DNA of 64,000 nucleotides from assembly GCA_914767715.1 (NCBI GenBank), contig OU612070.1, forward strand, positions 28,944,025-29,008,024, written 5' to 3'. This DNA comes from Membranipora membranacea. Lineage: Eukaryota > Bryozoa > Gymnolaemata > Cheilostomatida > Membraniporidae. Shown one piece after another: positions 1 through 11,059 of the stretch. Made by a program: the position numbers and the translations under genes. The notes beneath the pieces were generated by a model, which saw nothing but the letters and a program-made list of their open reading frames with translations, was not told where the DNA came from and did not search any database. Position 1 is the first letter of the stretch; the number at the start of each line of letters is the position of its first letter.

Positions 1-242
1 TTTGAGAGCAGACCAAAGATTATGCTGCGAATGTTGCAGCTTCCATTTCTCCTGTTGTCTACACGCTTAACTTGATATCTTAAACTGTACAGTGACTGCA
101 GCTTTACTTAGCCTGTGACCATGGCGGCACACAGGCCGCCAAGAAACCACAATAAAGAAAGCTAGGCCCTTTTCATTAGATTTTTGTAAAATTCTACATT
201 ACCTTTAGCTTAAGATTTAATCATGAGTTAAAGAGCGAGAGA
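1..242. other. Non-coding flank of foldback element
   Basis: I see no ORF, RNA gene or repeat structure here. The last eight bases (235-242, GCGAGAGA) are the left target-site duplication of the adjoining foldback transposon. Confidence 0.6.
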
Positions 243-2866
243 CATAGACTTAATATACTACCTAGACAGGCCAATAGCATTCAATACTGTCCCACTTAAA
301 TAGCACGACATGACGTAATTAGTTTGTGCTGTGAGCCACAGTTTACTATATATCCATCAATGTAATAATGTGTAAAATCAAGGGACGCTGGGCATGATAT
401 CAGCCGCTGTCCAGCCCCTTATTATTCAAACACAAAGAAAATTGGTGAGTGTATGCAAAAGACCTTTCCGTACGAGATGGTATTCATAATTTGTCTCCAG
501 AGCCGGAACTTTTTATGATAAGAGACAATCATTAGCCAATAAACACAGCCATTTACCCTCAGCACTTCCTTCACTACTATAAAAATGTAAAGAACACCTA
601 TAACACAAGATCACAAATACTTTGTTGGATGAGCCAGATCTAAGCACCAGCAACACCACCATCATCATTTTTTTCCTTAAAACTATTCGTAGTTGTGACT
701 GGACACAACCAGTGTGCTCAAATTGGATTGCTAATTTTATTGTCGCTTCACAAGGAAGAATAGATCTGTGCTGTTAAATGAGTATGCAAACTACAGATAG
801 CTGTTGTTCCTGAGTATGTATGATGAATCTAGAGTATGTGACAATAACTTAAAATTATTATACTTCAGTACTGTAGTCAAAATCTAATGGCCTTTACCCT
901 GGCCAAACTTAATTTTGCCGATGCAGGTAAGGTTCTTCGAGTTTATAAATGTGATATCGGCGTCAACAGTGAATGTCTATTGCTTCCCCGACCTACGACC
1001 TATACACAGAAACAGCAGCGTGAAAAAAAAAGTTATTACTGAGATGTCTAAAACTTTTTAAACATAATTGCGTCCGATGAAGACCATCCTCTTTTTAGTC
1101 GTGTTGTTTTCAACTGTGCAAAGGTATCCTCTCGCCTACATACCATCTATTGCCCACCAAAGTGCAGGACAGGAAAGCATTTAAAGAGCTTTTTTCCATA
1201 CTACATGTCAGCTCACAACAGAATTTAAAATCCAATCCTATCGCCTGTTAATACAATGATTGTTATAATAAGCCAAACCAAACCATAACACGTCATCATC
1301 TGAGCAAATGGTACTATGAAACTACAGAGGAAAAAGGATGGAACCATGTGACTCTAATAATTTCCAAAACTGGAAAATGAAATACCGTGGCCAAACTTAT
1401 TTTTGCCGATGCCGGTAAGGTTCTTGGAGTTTTTGAGTTTATCAACGTGATATCGGCGTCAACAGTGAATGTCAATTAGAGTGATATTTGAAAAGTACAA
1501 TTCCTGTAATGATCATTATTATTTTTCTTATCGTTACATTCACATTATTCTTATTCAATAGTTGATAAATCCCATAAAAACTATTTCAGCTTCGATCTAG
1601 GTGGAGCCCTGCAGACATCTCTATACTTCTCAAGATAGTGCAGCACGAGCACACTCAACAGTGATTACTGTATAATTGACAATGTCTCCTTACAGAGGGA
1701 TTTTTTAGTCATTGCAGAAGGGATTGTTGCTGCTCATTAATTCAAAAACTTCTCTGGCTGTCTAAATAAAGGGTTCAGAAGCTTATTTTATGGCTCAGAC
1801 TGGTTTCTATATTAATAGCCATTATTCATACTAAACCTTAGCTCATACCAACAAAAAATTATTGCAGGCTGCGGAGGTTTGTGCTTGTGAGCAGCCATGA
1901 TGCATATGAGGACGCAATTTTCGGCTGAGTCAAGCAATAATGCTGGTGATCGTTTGGCCGGCATTTATTTTTCAGTCTTGGAAATTATTAGAATCACTGC
2001 TTCCATCCTTTTTCTGCTGTTTCATCATTACATATAGTTCCATTTTCTCAGATGATGACGTGTCCTGTTGTAATAACTACTTTTCCACACTGCTGTGTTT
2101 GTGAATAGGTCTAGGAAGCAATTGACATTCACTGTTGATGCCGATATCTTATTGATAAACTCAAACAACCTTACCGGCATCGGCAAAATTAAGTTTGGTC
2201 ACAGTAAAGGCCATTAGATTTAACTACAGTACTGAAGTATAACAATTTTAAGTTATTGTCATAATATGCTCTAGATTCCTCATACGTACTCAGGAACAAC
2301 AGCTATCTGTAGTTTGCATACTCAATTTACAGCACAGATCTATTCTTCCTTGTGAAGCAACAATAAAATTGGCAATCCAATTTGAACTGACTGGTTGTGT
2401 GCAATTTTGAAAAAAAAAACGATGATGGTGGTGATAAGATCTGGCTCATCCAACAAAATATTTTTGATATTGTGTTATATGTATTCTTTACATTTTTATA
2501 GTAGTGATGGACTGATGGAAGTGCTGAGGGTAAATGGCAGTGTTTATTTCAGTGTTTATTGGCCAATGATTGTATCTTATCATAAAAGTTCTGGTTCTGG
2601 GGACAAATTATTAATACCATCTCGTGCGGAAAGGTCTTTTACATACACTCACCAATTTTCTTCGTGTTTGAATAATAAGGGGCTGGACAGGGGCCGATAT
2701 CATGCCCAGCGTCCCTTGATTTTTCACATTATTTCATTGAATTGTATATAGTAAACTATGGCTCACAGCACAAACTAATTACGTCATGTCGTGCTATTTA
2801 AGTGGGACATATTATGATCAGTGAAGCATAAGCATTGTCCTGTCTAGGTAGTATATTAAGTCTATG
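243..2866. mobile_element. 2.6-kb foldback DNA transposon with 8-bp TSD
   Basis: The ends are exact inverted copies beginning CATAGACTTAATATACTACC. They are flanked by a perfect 8-bp direct repeat, GCGAGAGA, at 235-242 and 2867-2874. The inverted arms are long: about 243-1020 pairs with about 2083-2866, and weaker pairing continues inward (about 1287-1375 with 1970-2070). The interior holds a further direct copy of an arm segment (about 889-978 repeated at 1383-1478). No transposase is visible; the 118-residue ORF at 2395 lies inside the right arm and is not protein-like. An 8-bp TSD fits hAT, P or Merlin superfamilies, and the CA start fits P or hAT, but the superfamily is not proven. The element is non-autonomous. 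Confidence 0.85.
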
Positions 2867-2874
2867 GCGAGAGA

Positions 2875-4283
2875 TCAGGGCAGGGTTGGTGAGGGAGCAG
2901 AGTGGAGCTGCACCCACAAACTACAGGGTAAAATCATTTGAGAATAATGGTCCAATGGGAGGAATTTGGAATATTTCAGACATGATACTGGAGATTGATG
3001 GTATCTTGTTCGAAAAGAGACTGTGCTAGAAAATCATGGATCCAAACAAAAACAACACACTTCTTTGAAATAATGTGTGAAAAATATTTTGATGGACTGT
3101 CTCTCAGAGGAGGACTTCATTTGTTTAATCTTAGTCATTTATTGGAAATGACTAACATTTAAGTGATCAATTGAGATAAAAGTATATTGCTGAGAAAAAC
3201 AAAGAGCAATATGTTACAAGAATTACACAAGCGTCGCCCCCTTATCAACTTAGGGTTGAGACATTTCTCATAAAGTTACCGTCATGGGCAGTTTTCAGAT
3301 TTGTCCCTCAAGTCACTAAGAGAAGGCTATTGCTGAAACATTGACTCAGGAATATATAGGCACTGACTAATTAGTATAATTCATATAGCTCAAATATTAG
3401 AAGTGGTAAGAAGATTTGAGTTAAATGATAATTCAATTAAGAATTCAATAATATAAGAGTCTGCCTATGTTGATTGTCAGGTGGAAAGCTGTGATCTGTT
3501 TGTCAGAATTATTTCCTCACGGAGTATTGTGAATCAAGACGTAGCTGCACTTCCAGACGATCCAAAGGAAATGGTGGATACCCATTCTGAGACATTTCTA
3601 CTTGCGTCATTGCCGTGCAGGGGATCATCGTTTTGATTTGTTTGAGACAAACATACTCAAACTATTGAATGGCAAAAACATTGACCATGCTATGTAAAAG
3701 ATGGAAACACTAAATATTTGTAAAACTTTATTCAACTTTAAAAAACTCACATAATAAATAGGTAATGAATTTGGATTTAAAGTGGAAGACAACTACTCTG
3801 GCACCACTAAATATGTATCAAGATGCAATAAACCTTCACCAGTAGGCAACATGCTCAACAATAGAAATGCAAGGTAAAAGCTTTAGATATGCAACACAGC
3901 GCAGTCAGTAGCCCCTCCACCCAATGGCTGCAATAAACTGAATTAAGTTGAGAAGCTGTTATAATCTCAAAGAAAATGCTTAATTGTTGTTATTGAAAGC
4001 AATAAGATTGTTTTTGTAGATGACTTTGTAACTGAGATGCCTGTTTATATAATAAGATTGATACTACAAAGATAACTGCCTCGATTCAAAGAAAAAATTC
4101 TTTTATACATTTTTTTCAACTAATTTATTTATTTGGAGAGTACGGGCATTCGAGTTACTAAAACATAATGGTGGAAGAAAGTTGGTAATTGAAATAGCAA
4201 AAATTTTCAAATTTAACATTTGTATATTTGTATAACATCCAAATTTAGAAGGAGTACATCATTACACATTAAATATCAAAATA
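2875..4283. other. Gene-free stretch with trace of arylsulfatase upstream flank
   Basis: There is no convincing coding sequence. About 3009-3250 is clearly similar, in the same orientation, to 57085-57330, which lies upstream of the intact arylsulfatase gene. Shared blocks include AATCATGGATC, AACAAAAACAAC and TTAATCTTAGTCATTTATTG. The match stops at both sides. About 3260-4283 shows nothing recognisable. Confidence 0.55.
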
Positions 4284-4405
4284 CAACTTTTGTGGTTGTC
4301 TGCCACTTTGAATATGCTGTCATTGCTTGCAATACACCATCAGGCCACCTAGCTTTAATTGTTATTTATACTAAACTAGGGTATAAAGAGATTGGATTAT
4401 AATGA
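4284..4405. repeat. Direct repeat, left copy (flank of YR retroelement)
   Basis: About 122 bp, starting near TTTTGTGGTTGTCTGCCACT and ending near GGATTATAAT, match 10914-11037 in the same orientation with only a few substitutions. The two copies bracket the tyrosine-recombinase retroelement ORFs. Elements of the DIRS/Ngaro/PAT group carry split direct repeats rather than LTRs, so these may be its terminal repeats. That role is inferred. Confidence 0.6.
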
Positions 4406-4997
4406 TATTATGTATAATAAAAATTTTTTCTCATGTCAATCATTGCTACACAATCAAATGGCTGCAACTTCTGCTCTTCCACAATCTCACGTATTTTATT
4501 ATAACAATCTGCGTTAGTCTATATATTTTTACACTTTTTACACTACTTTATGGACAGTTTACACCCAGAACAAAAATCATAATGTTTTTTAATACTCATG
4601 ACAAATATATGAAATCAATCAATCAAACTTTACAAATTGGTTTATACTTTTATTTACACAATACGTGAAATAGAATTCAGTTATAAAGAAAAAATTCCAT
4701 TCATGGCAACAAAAGATTTGGCGAAGAATAGGACGCCGACGGGTTGGTGAATACTGATTCGCCCCAGCTGTGATCGCTTGAATTTTGGGTGATGGTTAGT
4801 CACACGCTCCAAGATAAGTATCCAAACACAAAAAGATATCTCCAGATCGTGAGGATGATCGGTCTAAAATCCGTGATACAAGGGCCAGAAAAAAGGGAAA
4901 AATTTTGCCATAAAATCTTAAGGCTGTTTATTGTTTTGCAAATACAAGAAATTGCCGTTGATTTTTCCCCAATATAATATACACTGCGTTTCATGCA

Positions 4998-5592
4998 CAA
5001 TTCTGAACAATTCTAGATTTGTTCAGAATTGACCCATATATCATTACCCAACCAGCAACCATTATTGTATAATTAACCCTGCATACTAAATAAATTAAGA
5101 TTCATTATTGCTATTGTATTATTATAGTATAAGCCTTTACAATCCTAGTCAATACTATTTAATTGGATTGACATTGTATTTAATGAGTTTGTATGAAGAT
5201 GTCAGGCAAGATAGCTGCTGTAATTAATATATAATGCTGTGCAAGGTAGCATCAAAGTATATGTTGTGGGAGGCCCAGGTTCAAATCCCCACGGGGGCAG
5301 CTCGTTTCTTTTTGTTTCATCATGATGGAACTCGAAAGCATTCCATTCGAATCATACGCTCACAACTTTTGTAAGCACAGAAAATTCTCAGTGTTGAGTA
5401 TGATGAGCTGACAAAATGCTTATGTTCAACTATTCTGTGTCGTACTATACTATACTATAACGATACAATAGCAATAATAAATTTAATTTATTTAGCAGGC
5501 AAGATTAATTATACAATGATGGTTGCTGGTTGGGTAATGATATATGGGTCAATTCTGAACAATTCTAGAATTTTTCAGAATTGTTCAACAAT
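4998..5592. mobile_element. MITE with about 140-bp inverted repeats, inserted in YR element
   Basis: About 4998-5135 and 5440-5592 are inverted copies. Each outer end carries AATTCTGAACAATTCTAG-like sequence followed inward by TGACCCATATATCATTACCC. The right end truncates the tyrosine-recombinase ORF, so it inserted there. The interior contains GGTTCAAATCCCC (about 5278-5290), a good match to the Pol III B-box, so the core may derive from a tRNA or SINE. No clear A-box or intact tRNA is seen. The TSD could not be fixed because the ends are themselves short inverted repeats. Confidence 0.7.
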
Positions 5593-5902
5593 TCTTTGGC
5601 ATGAAATGCATTGGTATTAGTTTACATTTGGCTTCATATAATGTAAAAAAGCAGTTGGCACAGAGGGTTGCATCAGCCATGCCAATCGAGGAATAGAAAC
5701 TAGCGCCACCACGTCGAAAGCCATGGGGCGTACAATGCTCAGTGGCTCCGTAACCCAAAAGGGACCGACATAAATAATTTGCAAAGATGGATGCAGACAA
5801 ATCAAATAACGGTTCCTCTGAATTCAATGCATGTTTTTTAAGGTACCTCTTCAAATTTTGAACGGGACAGATGGCCTTTTCATTAAAGGCATAGACTTTC
5901 AC
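5585..5902 (-). pseudogene. Tyrosine recombinase, C-terminal fragment (YR retroelement)
   Basis: The 105-residue ORF contains PLFDLSASIFANYLCRSLLG and then HGFRRGGASFYSSIGM. This resembles the HxxR box and following helix of tyrosine recombinases from DIRS/Ngaro/Crypton-type elements, which integrate a circular DNA copy by site-specific recombination. The downstream part that should carry the catalytic tyrosine is missing, because the ORF runs into the inverted repeat of the MITE at about 5592. The N-terminal part upstream (5903-6440) is not in an open frame. It belongs with the RT-RNase H ORFs on the same strand. Confidence 0.7.
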
Positions 5903-6445
5903 TGATACTTGGATGCTGAAATGTTAAAAAGATTTAAAATGTATGATCAACAATTTTGAGGATACAACTATATTTCTTTCTGCGCAACTGATGGGAAGGT
6001 GACGAAGGCGCATGGCATCCCTCACTAGGTCTCAGTCCAAAAAAACATAGGGTAAACAGTACACAGACAGTGGTTGACATCTGCCCATGCAGTAGATTAT
6101 GAGCACTGTTTCAAATTTTTGTCAAAAATGACAAACTGAAAGCCATGTTCGGTCTGGGCCTAGGGGTCTGGGTATTAGACACTCTTCGGAGTATTAATTG
6201 CAGCCTCAGTGAGTCAAAGTTTAAGGCAAAATTGTTTGCTTTGCAATAAAACCGAATGGCGGAGAGGCTAGATCTTAGGGCCTTATCTCCCAGGCCAGAG
6301 TTTCTCTGCCAAATTCATACAGTCAGCCTCCTGTTCTAGGGCTCGAATTTCTGCAAAAAACCAGGTACGTATTATATTTTTGACTTGACTTGACCAACAA
6401 AAAATAGTTTTCTCCAACGATGATTTATTACTTAATAGTTCAATA

Positions 6446-8083
6446 TTATTCTGGGTAATACCTAATCAACTCTCCTTTGATATGTTTTGGACATATAATG
6501 TCTGGCACGCAGCGGTGTCTGTTGGTGTTAAGCCAAACTGAGCAGTCCTGTCCACGTGAGAGTCTATCTGGTACAATGTTATCCTCACTACGGTTGTATT
6601 CCATCCTGACTACTATATTGTGAGTCATGAGGATTGAAATGCACAGTTTTAAGAGTTGTCCCGTGAGTAGAACTTAGTCAGAATGAACACTAAAGCCATT
6701 GTCAGTTTTTATAAGTAAGCAACTATCACTTATCTGGTGTCTCCAGATGTGTAGGGCCGCGAAGATAGGGTACAGCTCTAATAGCACTATGTTCTGAGAG
6801 GTCCACCAGGCGTCATCCCAAGTACCATCAAACCATTCAGGCCCCAGTACGGCTCCATTGCCAATCGATCCAGAGGAGTCAGGGAAGATGAACTTGAAAG
6901 ACTTCCCATCAGTGTTACTGAGAAATGCCCGCCATAGCGTAAGGACCTCTCTAACGTCCCTGTTCACTCTTCTCCAATGCCAGCCCTCAGATGATAGTAC
7001 ACCCCTCAACTGCTCATGTAGGCTTGCCAACAAGCATCTACCTGCCAGAAAAGTCATACATAAAAATGTCAACTTCCCAATGAGTTTCTGGAAGGTATGA
7101 GTACGTTGTGTTTTACGTCGAAGGAATTCTTTGATCTCAGCTGAGTATTTAATCCTTTTTTCACTAGTTACTTGGAACGATAAATTGGCAGCATTGATGT
7201 TGATGCCCAAGAAATCCACTATAGTGCGAGGTTGCACCGTCTTCTCATGGCTGAGGGGAAAGCCTAATGCCTGGAGAGTTTGTATAAATTCACTGAGGGC
7301 AACCCTACATTTCTCAGCATCGGGCGATAGAATCAAGATATCATCTATATAGCCAAAGATTCTGGAATCACTGTGCTGTTGACTAAAGATCCGGCAGCAT
7401 AAACATTCCGTTACTTGGGAGAATATGAAAGCAGATGATCTGCAGCCCATTGGATGGTGGTGTCAATCCAATACTTATCTTTGTATCGCATGCCAAGAAA
7501 ACGCCATTCCTCTCTGTGTACAGGTATGCACCGGTAGGCGTCCTTCAGATCGATTTTAGCCATGTGCCATGTAGTACCTGAGTTTGTAGTTAGGAAACTT
7601 GCCACGTCCAGGACACTACAACATTTCACTGAGCACATGTTGGGATTAATGTGATTGTATACAAAATCTGTTTTCGGACTGCTGAGATTATGTATCAATC
7701 TAAACTTCCCTGGTGAGTTCTTTGGAACAATTTATACAGGTGATACTTCAACCTGTATTGAAGGGGCCTAAAATTCTTTTGGAACTAAGTTCAATGTTAA
7801 TCTTATCAACAAACGGAGTGTCATATGCATGACGTGTGACAGGCACTATGGATTTACTTGGCGAAAAATAGGACGCCGTCTTCTTTGGAACCCAACGTAT
7901 GTCAATGCCGAGTGAGAAACCGTTCTTGAACCCCTCAGTTAAGTACAAGCGATTAGGGTGTACTTCAAGGCAGTTCCACAACCTATTGTGGCGAACAGGC
8001 GTCACTGTTCTAGCATCAGCCATCTTGATTGCATTGTTAATAAAACCTGCTGAAATAGAAAGAAACATTATGTTATTCTTCAT
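6446..8083 (-). pseudogene. Reverse transcriptase-RNase H of DIRS/Ngaro-like element
   Basis: Four same-strand ORFs in different frames form one RT-RNase H. They run 8083-7748 (N-terminal palm; VTPVRHNRLWNCLEVHPNRL), 7698-7411 (AKIDLKDAYRCIPVHREEW), 7450-6674 (catalytic box FGYIDDILIL, then thumb and RNase H) and 6628-6446 (DNIVPDRLSR end). YIDD and the LKDAY box are typical of DIRS-order RTs. The RNase H region reads FIFPDSSGS and later LLELYPIFAAL and IKTDNG. At least three frameshifts or stops separate the pieces, so the copy is inactive. An acceptor-like TCTATTTCAG inside the first ORF may mean that ORF begins upstream of the true coding start. Confidence 0.85.
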
Positions 8084-8143
8084 CCCTACGAGGAGATTAT
8101 TTAAATTTTTATATGGTGATTTGGCGAAGAGTAGGACGCCGAC

Positions 8144-8798
8144 AAGCTCACCATATTTTATTTGTCGTCCTTACGTCAAGAACATAACCAAACAAAAACA
8201 AATTTAAAGAGTTCACAAGAGTAGCACACAGTCATACAATTGAAGCTATACATAATTGAAACAGCTATCCAAAAATAGTCTGAATGCTATTGTGCTATTA
8301 ATAGGGTCCAGTCATATCAGCAAATGTCATATATATAGCTACCAAGCTGTGCAAGTGTTTAGCTGGTCCTTCTAATTGTACACTTGGCAACGCCATGGTT
8401 TTTGTCACCACATCTATTACAGGTGTGACTGAACTTGCACAGCTTCGTAGAGCAAGTCCCATAAGTGCAAAAATTACAATAAATGTTACTGCTGTCGGAT
8501 CAGGAAAGATCACGGCAGAGTTCATATCAGATTACTGTGTAATATCGAATGCAGTTTTTCGGCAGTTTGATGATTTTATTACTGAACTACATCCTGGGGC
8601 AAATGCCCCAGGCAACTGGTAAATTGTAACGTCAAGTTGTAACTGTCACACGTAACTGATCCTTAGCAAAAACGGCACTGTCCTTTATACTGACCTGAAT
8701 AAATAGGTCGTAAAAATAGAAAAGGGTGGGATGATACGTCATTATTTCGATGGCCAACCTTCACATTTAGATGGTAGTGAATTGGCAAAAAATGAAAA
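8144..8798. other. Spacer between gag-like and RT ORFs
   Basis: There is no recognised coding region. Two opposed ORFs of 75 codons overlap at 8298-8622 and neither resembles a known domain. A perfect short inverted repeat, TGGGGCAAATGCCCCA, lies at about 8596-8611. The left edge carries one copy of a 25-bp motif (8118-8143) that recurs at 4716-4740 and 7856-7880. Confidence 0.4.
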
Positions 8799-9584
8799 TT
8801 AAAGCGGAAGAGTAAAACAACTAATCGGATTAGGACCATAGCAGCCATGACAGTGCAGTATACACCCAAAATTCATGACCTTTGAGTGTGAAGTATACAG
8901 TGTATGCGACACTGCAACCTTTTTTACCGGTCTGCTGTCCTTGGGCTTGGGCTTGGCTAGTTGGTTTTGCATAGGTGGGATGAACAAACTCAGCCTTATA
9001 GTCCCCCTCAGGCCAACGTGGAGAAATCCGCTTTCCATGCCCTGAATTTGTGGTCGTTCATAAAAACCATCGCATCCCTCATTGTAAACCTGCTTAACAA
9101 TCTCAATGTGTTTTAACATAGCCATCATCTCATTAGGGAAAAAACGGCCTCTTATGGCCACAAAAACAACAAATGCATCTATCCATGTGTAGAAAGATTT
9201 TATATCCTTGGTTATCCTGGCTAACTGGAATTTACCGTCCTTGAAGGTATGTGGTGTACCTTCATTGACTCCGAAATCGGCGGCATCTTTTCTCAATAAC
9301 TTTCTACGGTCAACCAGCTTTCCTTCCTTTATCTGGGATACATGGCTCACCGATGGCTGGTAAGGTGAAATGGCAAACTGCGGATTACCTGATGTACTGC
9401 CGCTGCTGGCTAGGCTTTCACTGTAGGAGCTCGCCGCTTCCTCTCCTGCCTGCATTGCTGCCTTCTTCTCCTTACTGGGGGGTTGGAGTTCAAGTAACTC
9501 AGCCGGGCCGCCTGAGCGGGTCCTTCGCTGGATGCTGCTGCTGGTAAATAGAATTACTGGTCTACAATAGTTCAAATTTTTCAA
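8799..9584 (-). pseudogene. Gag-like ORF of YR retroelement
   Basis: This is a 261-codon frame without an ATG at its 5' end. The N-terminal third is low-complexity and polar (KEKKAAMQAGEEAASSYSES). The middle has IKSFYTWIDAFVVFVAIRGR followed by FFPNEMMAMLKHIEIVKQVY, a pattern like the capsid-type domain of Ngaro/DIRS gag proteins (W-x-x-AF, P-N, ML-x-H). The tail has PKPKDSRPVKK and then drifts into unrelated sequence after about residue 215, probably past a frameshift. A splice-acceptor-like run near 9545 may be its real 5' edge. The assignment rests on this motif and its position. Confidence 0.5.
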
Positions 9585-9587
9585 TAT

Positions 9588-10133
9588 TTATTGCAGGAAA
9601 TACTTATGGACATAATATAAAATAGGGGAACACATATACTTGATAACCCGGTCATAGGATTTCTTTGTAAGATGGGTTTTATCAGGAAGAATTTTTACAC
9701 GTAGTCTCTTTGAGTACTTCCAGAAAAAAACATCTTTCAGGGAATTGAACGCCCACATTTTCAGATTAAATTCTGAATTGGCTCGAGGCCATAACCCCAC
9801 CACCCCCCCCCCCCTCCCACCGCCATGATCACCACCTCTCTGCACCAATGATTTTTCATGCGTGAAAATTGCGTGAAAATTCAGTCTATTAAAAAGTTCC
9901 TGAGGGTCCATCTGCATCAGGTTATTTGACCCTATAGCTATCACAATAATGTCATAGAATGGCTGTGGTAGATCTTCCCATAGAAAACTTGTCTTGGCTC
10001 CTCCTTTCAATTTAAAATCAACAGAGATACCATTGAGGTTCTCCTCTATCTGCTGGGTCGTTGCGCTAGATTTGGCGATTTCACGCAAATGGGATGAACC
10101 GGTTATCAGTGCCTGTAACATATTCGTAAACAA
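9588..10133 (-). CDS. SGNH-hydrolase-like ORF of YR retroelement
   Basis: The 181-residue ORF has three SGNH-hydrolase landmarks in order. ITGSSHLREIA (about residues 10-20) is the nucleophile-serine block, with GSS in place of the usual GDS. DIIVIAIGSNNLMQ (about 61-74) is the G-x-N block. LPDKTHLTKKSYDRVI (about 150-165) is the D-x-x-H block. A glycine-rich run (about 100-113) comes from a C-rich tract at about 9803-9817 and looks like a local expansion. SGNH enzymes cleave ester bonds, and copies occur as accessory ORFs in some Ngaro retroelements. Here it lies immediately upstream of the gag-like ORF. Whether it is a separate ORF or the start of a spliced gag is unknown. Confidence 0.6.
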   Translation of the reverse strand: MFTNMLQALITGSSHLREIAKSSATTQQIEENLNGISVDFKLKGGAKTSFLWEDLPQPFYDIIVIAIGSNNLMQMDPQELFNRLNFHAIFTHEKSLVQRGGDHGGGRGGGVVGLWPRANSEFNLKMWAFNSLKDVFFWKYSKRLRVKILPDKTHLTKKSYDRVIKYMCSPILYYVHKYFLQ

Positions 10134-10913
10134 TAAAGTGATAAAAAAAAACAGATATGTGCACGTAAAACTTTATTTTCACGGAATTGCGAATCAAACT
10201 GGAACAAAAACAAAGGGAGAGGAACCAAAACACTTTGTTTTTGAAGAAATAACCGAGTTTTTATAAAAAAAACTCTTGTACTGATTTCTGGAAAAAAATA
10301 ATGTTGTTATCATAATAATGACCCGCAGGGGTATTTTTTTGGCCAGGCATACCACATATTGTCATGCTTTGTGAAATTAAAAAACTGGTATCCACACAAA
10401 ATACAGATCCCTAAGCCACTAACAAAGACGGCATTCAACTATATCAAATTGCGGCAACTAATTTCAAAGTCCTCACCAATGTGACGGCTTATAAAAAAAA
10501 CCCACATTGCAGATCCCAAGTCTATGTGTCCATGGTTGGCCTTTATTTATTAAAAGTGTTGGTCTCCACGCTTTCTAATAAGGAGGTGGAAGCACCTATT
10601 AGTTTTGGTCACGGTCAAACAGCTGGAGGAGAGTTACAATGCTTAGATATGGGTTAGAATGTGTTTGCAGGTCCCATTATGATATCCTTATATTATTTTG
10701 ATAGTCATGTGCAGTTAAAATTTGCTGTTAGTGTGTCAGTCCTCTCCATTATTTAACTTTTGAGCTGTTAATTCAGATAAAGGATTTGAGTGACACAGAA
10801 CCCAGTCATATGCATGTACAAAGCAAGCTATTGGAACAGTCTTATTGGTAATGTTTACTTACACTTGCCATGTTGTAAAGCTTGCGAGAGTACAGTGCTA
10901 ACTTGTCTGAGGC
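10134..10913. other. Non-coding 5' region of YR retroelement
   Basis: There is no supported gene. It is AT-rich and contains A-rich tracts at 10143-10150 and 10266-10271. It lies between the SGNH-like ORF and the right direct repeat and would be leader sequence if the repeats are the element termini. Confidence 0.4.
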
Positions 10914-11037
10914 AACTTTTGTGGTTGTCTGCCACTTTAAATGTGCCTGTCATTGCTTGCAATACACCGTCAGGCCACTTAGCTATAATTGTTATTCATA
11001 CTAAACTAGGGTATAAAGATATTGGATTATAATAATA
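10914..11037. repeat. Direct repeat, right copy
   Basis: Partner of 4284-4405 in the same orientation, with shared sequence from TTTTGTGGTTGTCTGCCACT to GGATTATAAT and a few substitutions. Confidence 0.6.
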
Positions 11038-11059
11038 TATATAATAAATATATTATAAT

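Larger units (their letters stand above)
4284..11037 (-). mobile_element. Decayed DIRS/Ngaro-like tyrosine-recombinase retroelement
   Basis: On the minus strand the order is SGNH-hydrolase-like ORF (10133-9588), gag-like ORF (9584-8799), RT-RNase H (8083-6446, broken frames) and tyrosine recombinase (5902-5585). RT plus tyrosine recombinase, with no integrase or endonuclease, defines DIRS-order retroelements. An accessory SGNH hydrolase ORF has been described in Ngaro-type members. About 120-bp direct repeats lie at both outer edges. Frameshifts in RT, stops, and a MITE in the recombinase end mean the copy is dead. The true termini are not proven. Confidence 0.7.

Noticed and set aside
2395-2751. 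118-codon ORF at the right end of the foldback element
   Set aside because: It lies wholly within an inverted arm, has no transposase motif and starts without ATG.
5241-5302. Complete SINE head in the MITE core
   Set aside because: Only a B-box-like motif is clear; no A-box at the right spacing and no tail were found, so I annotate only the motif.
8298-8622. Opposed 75-codon ORFs between gag-like and RT regions
   Set aside because: Both strands are open over the same bases with no recognisable motif; probably chance within a decayed element.
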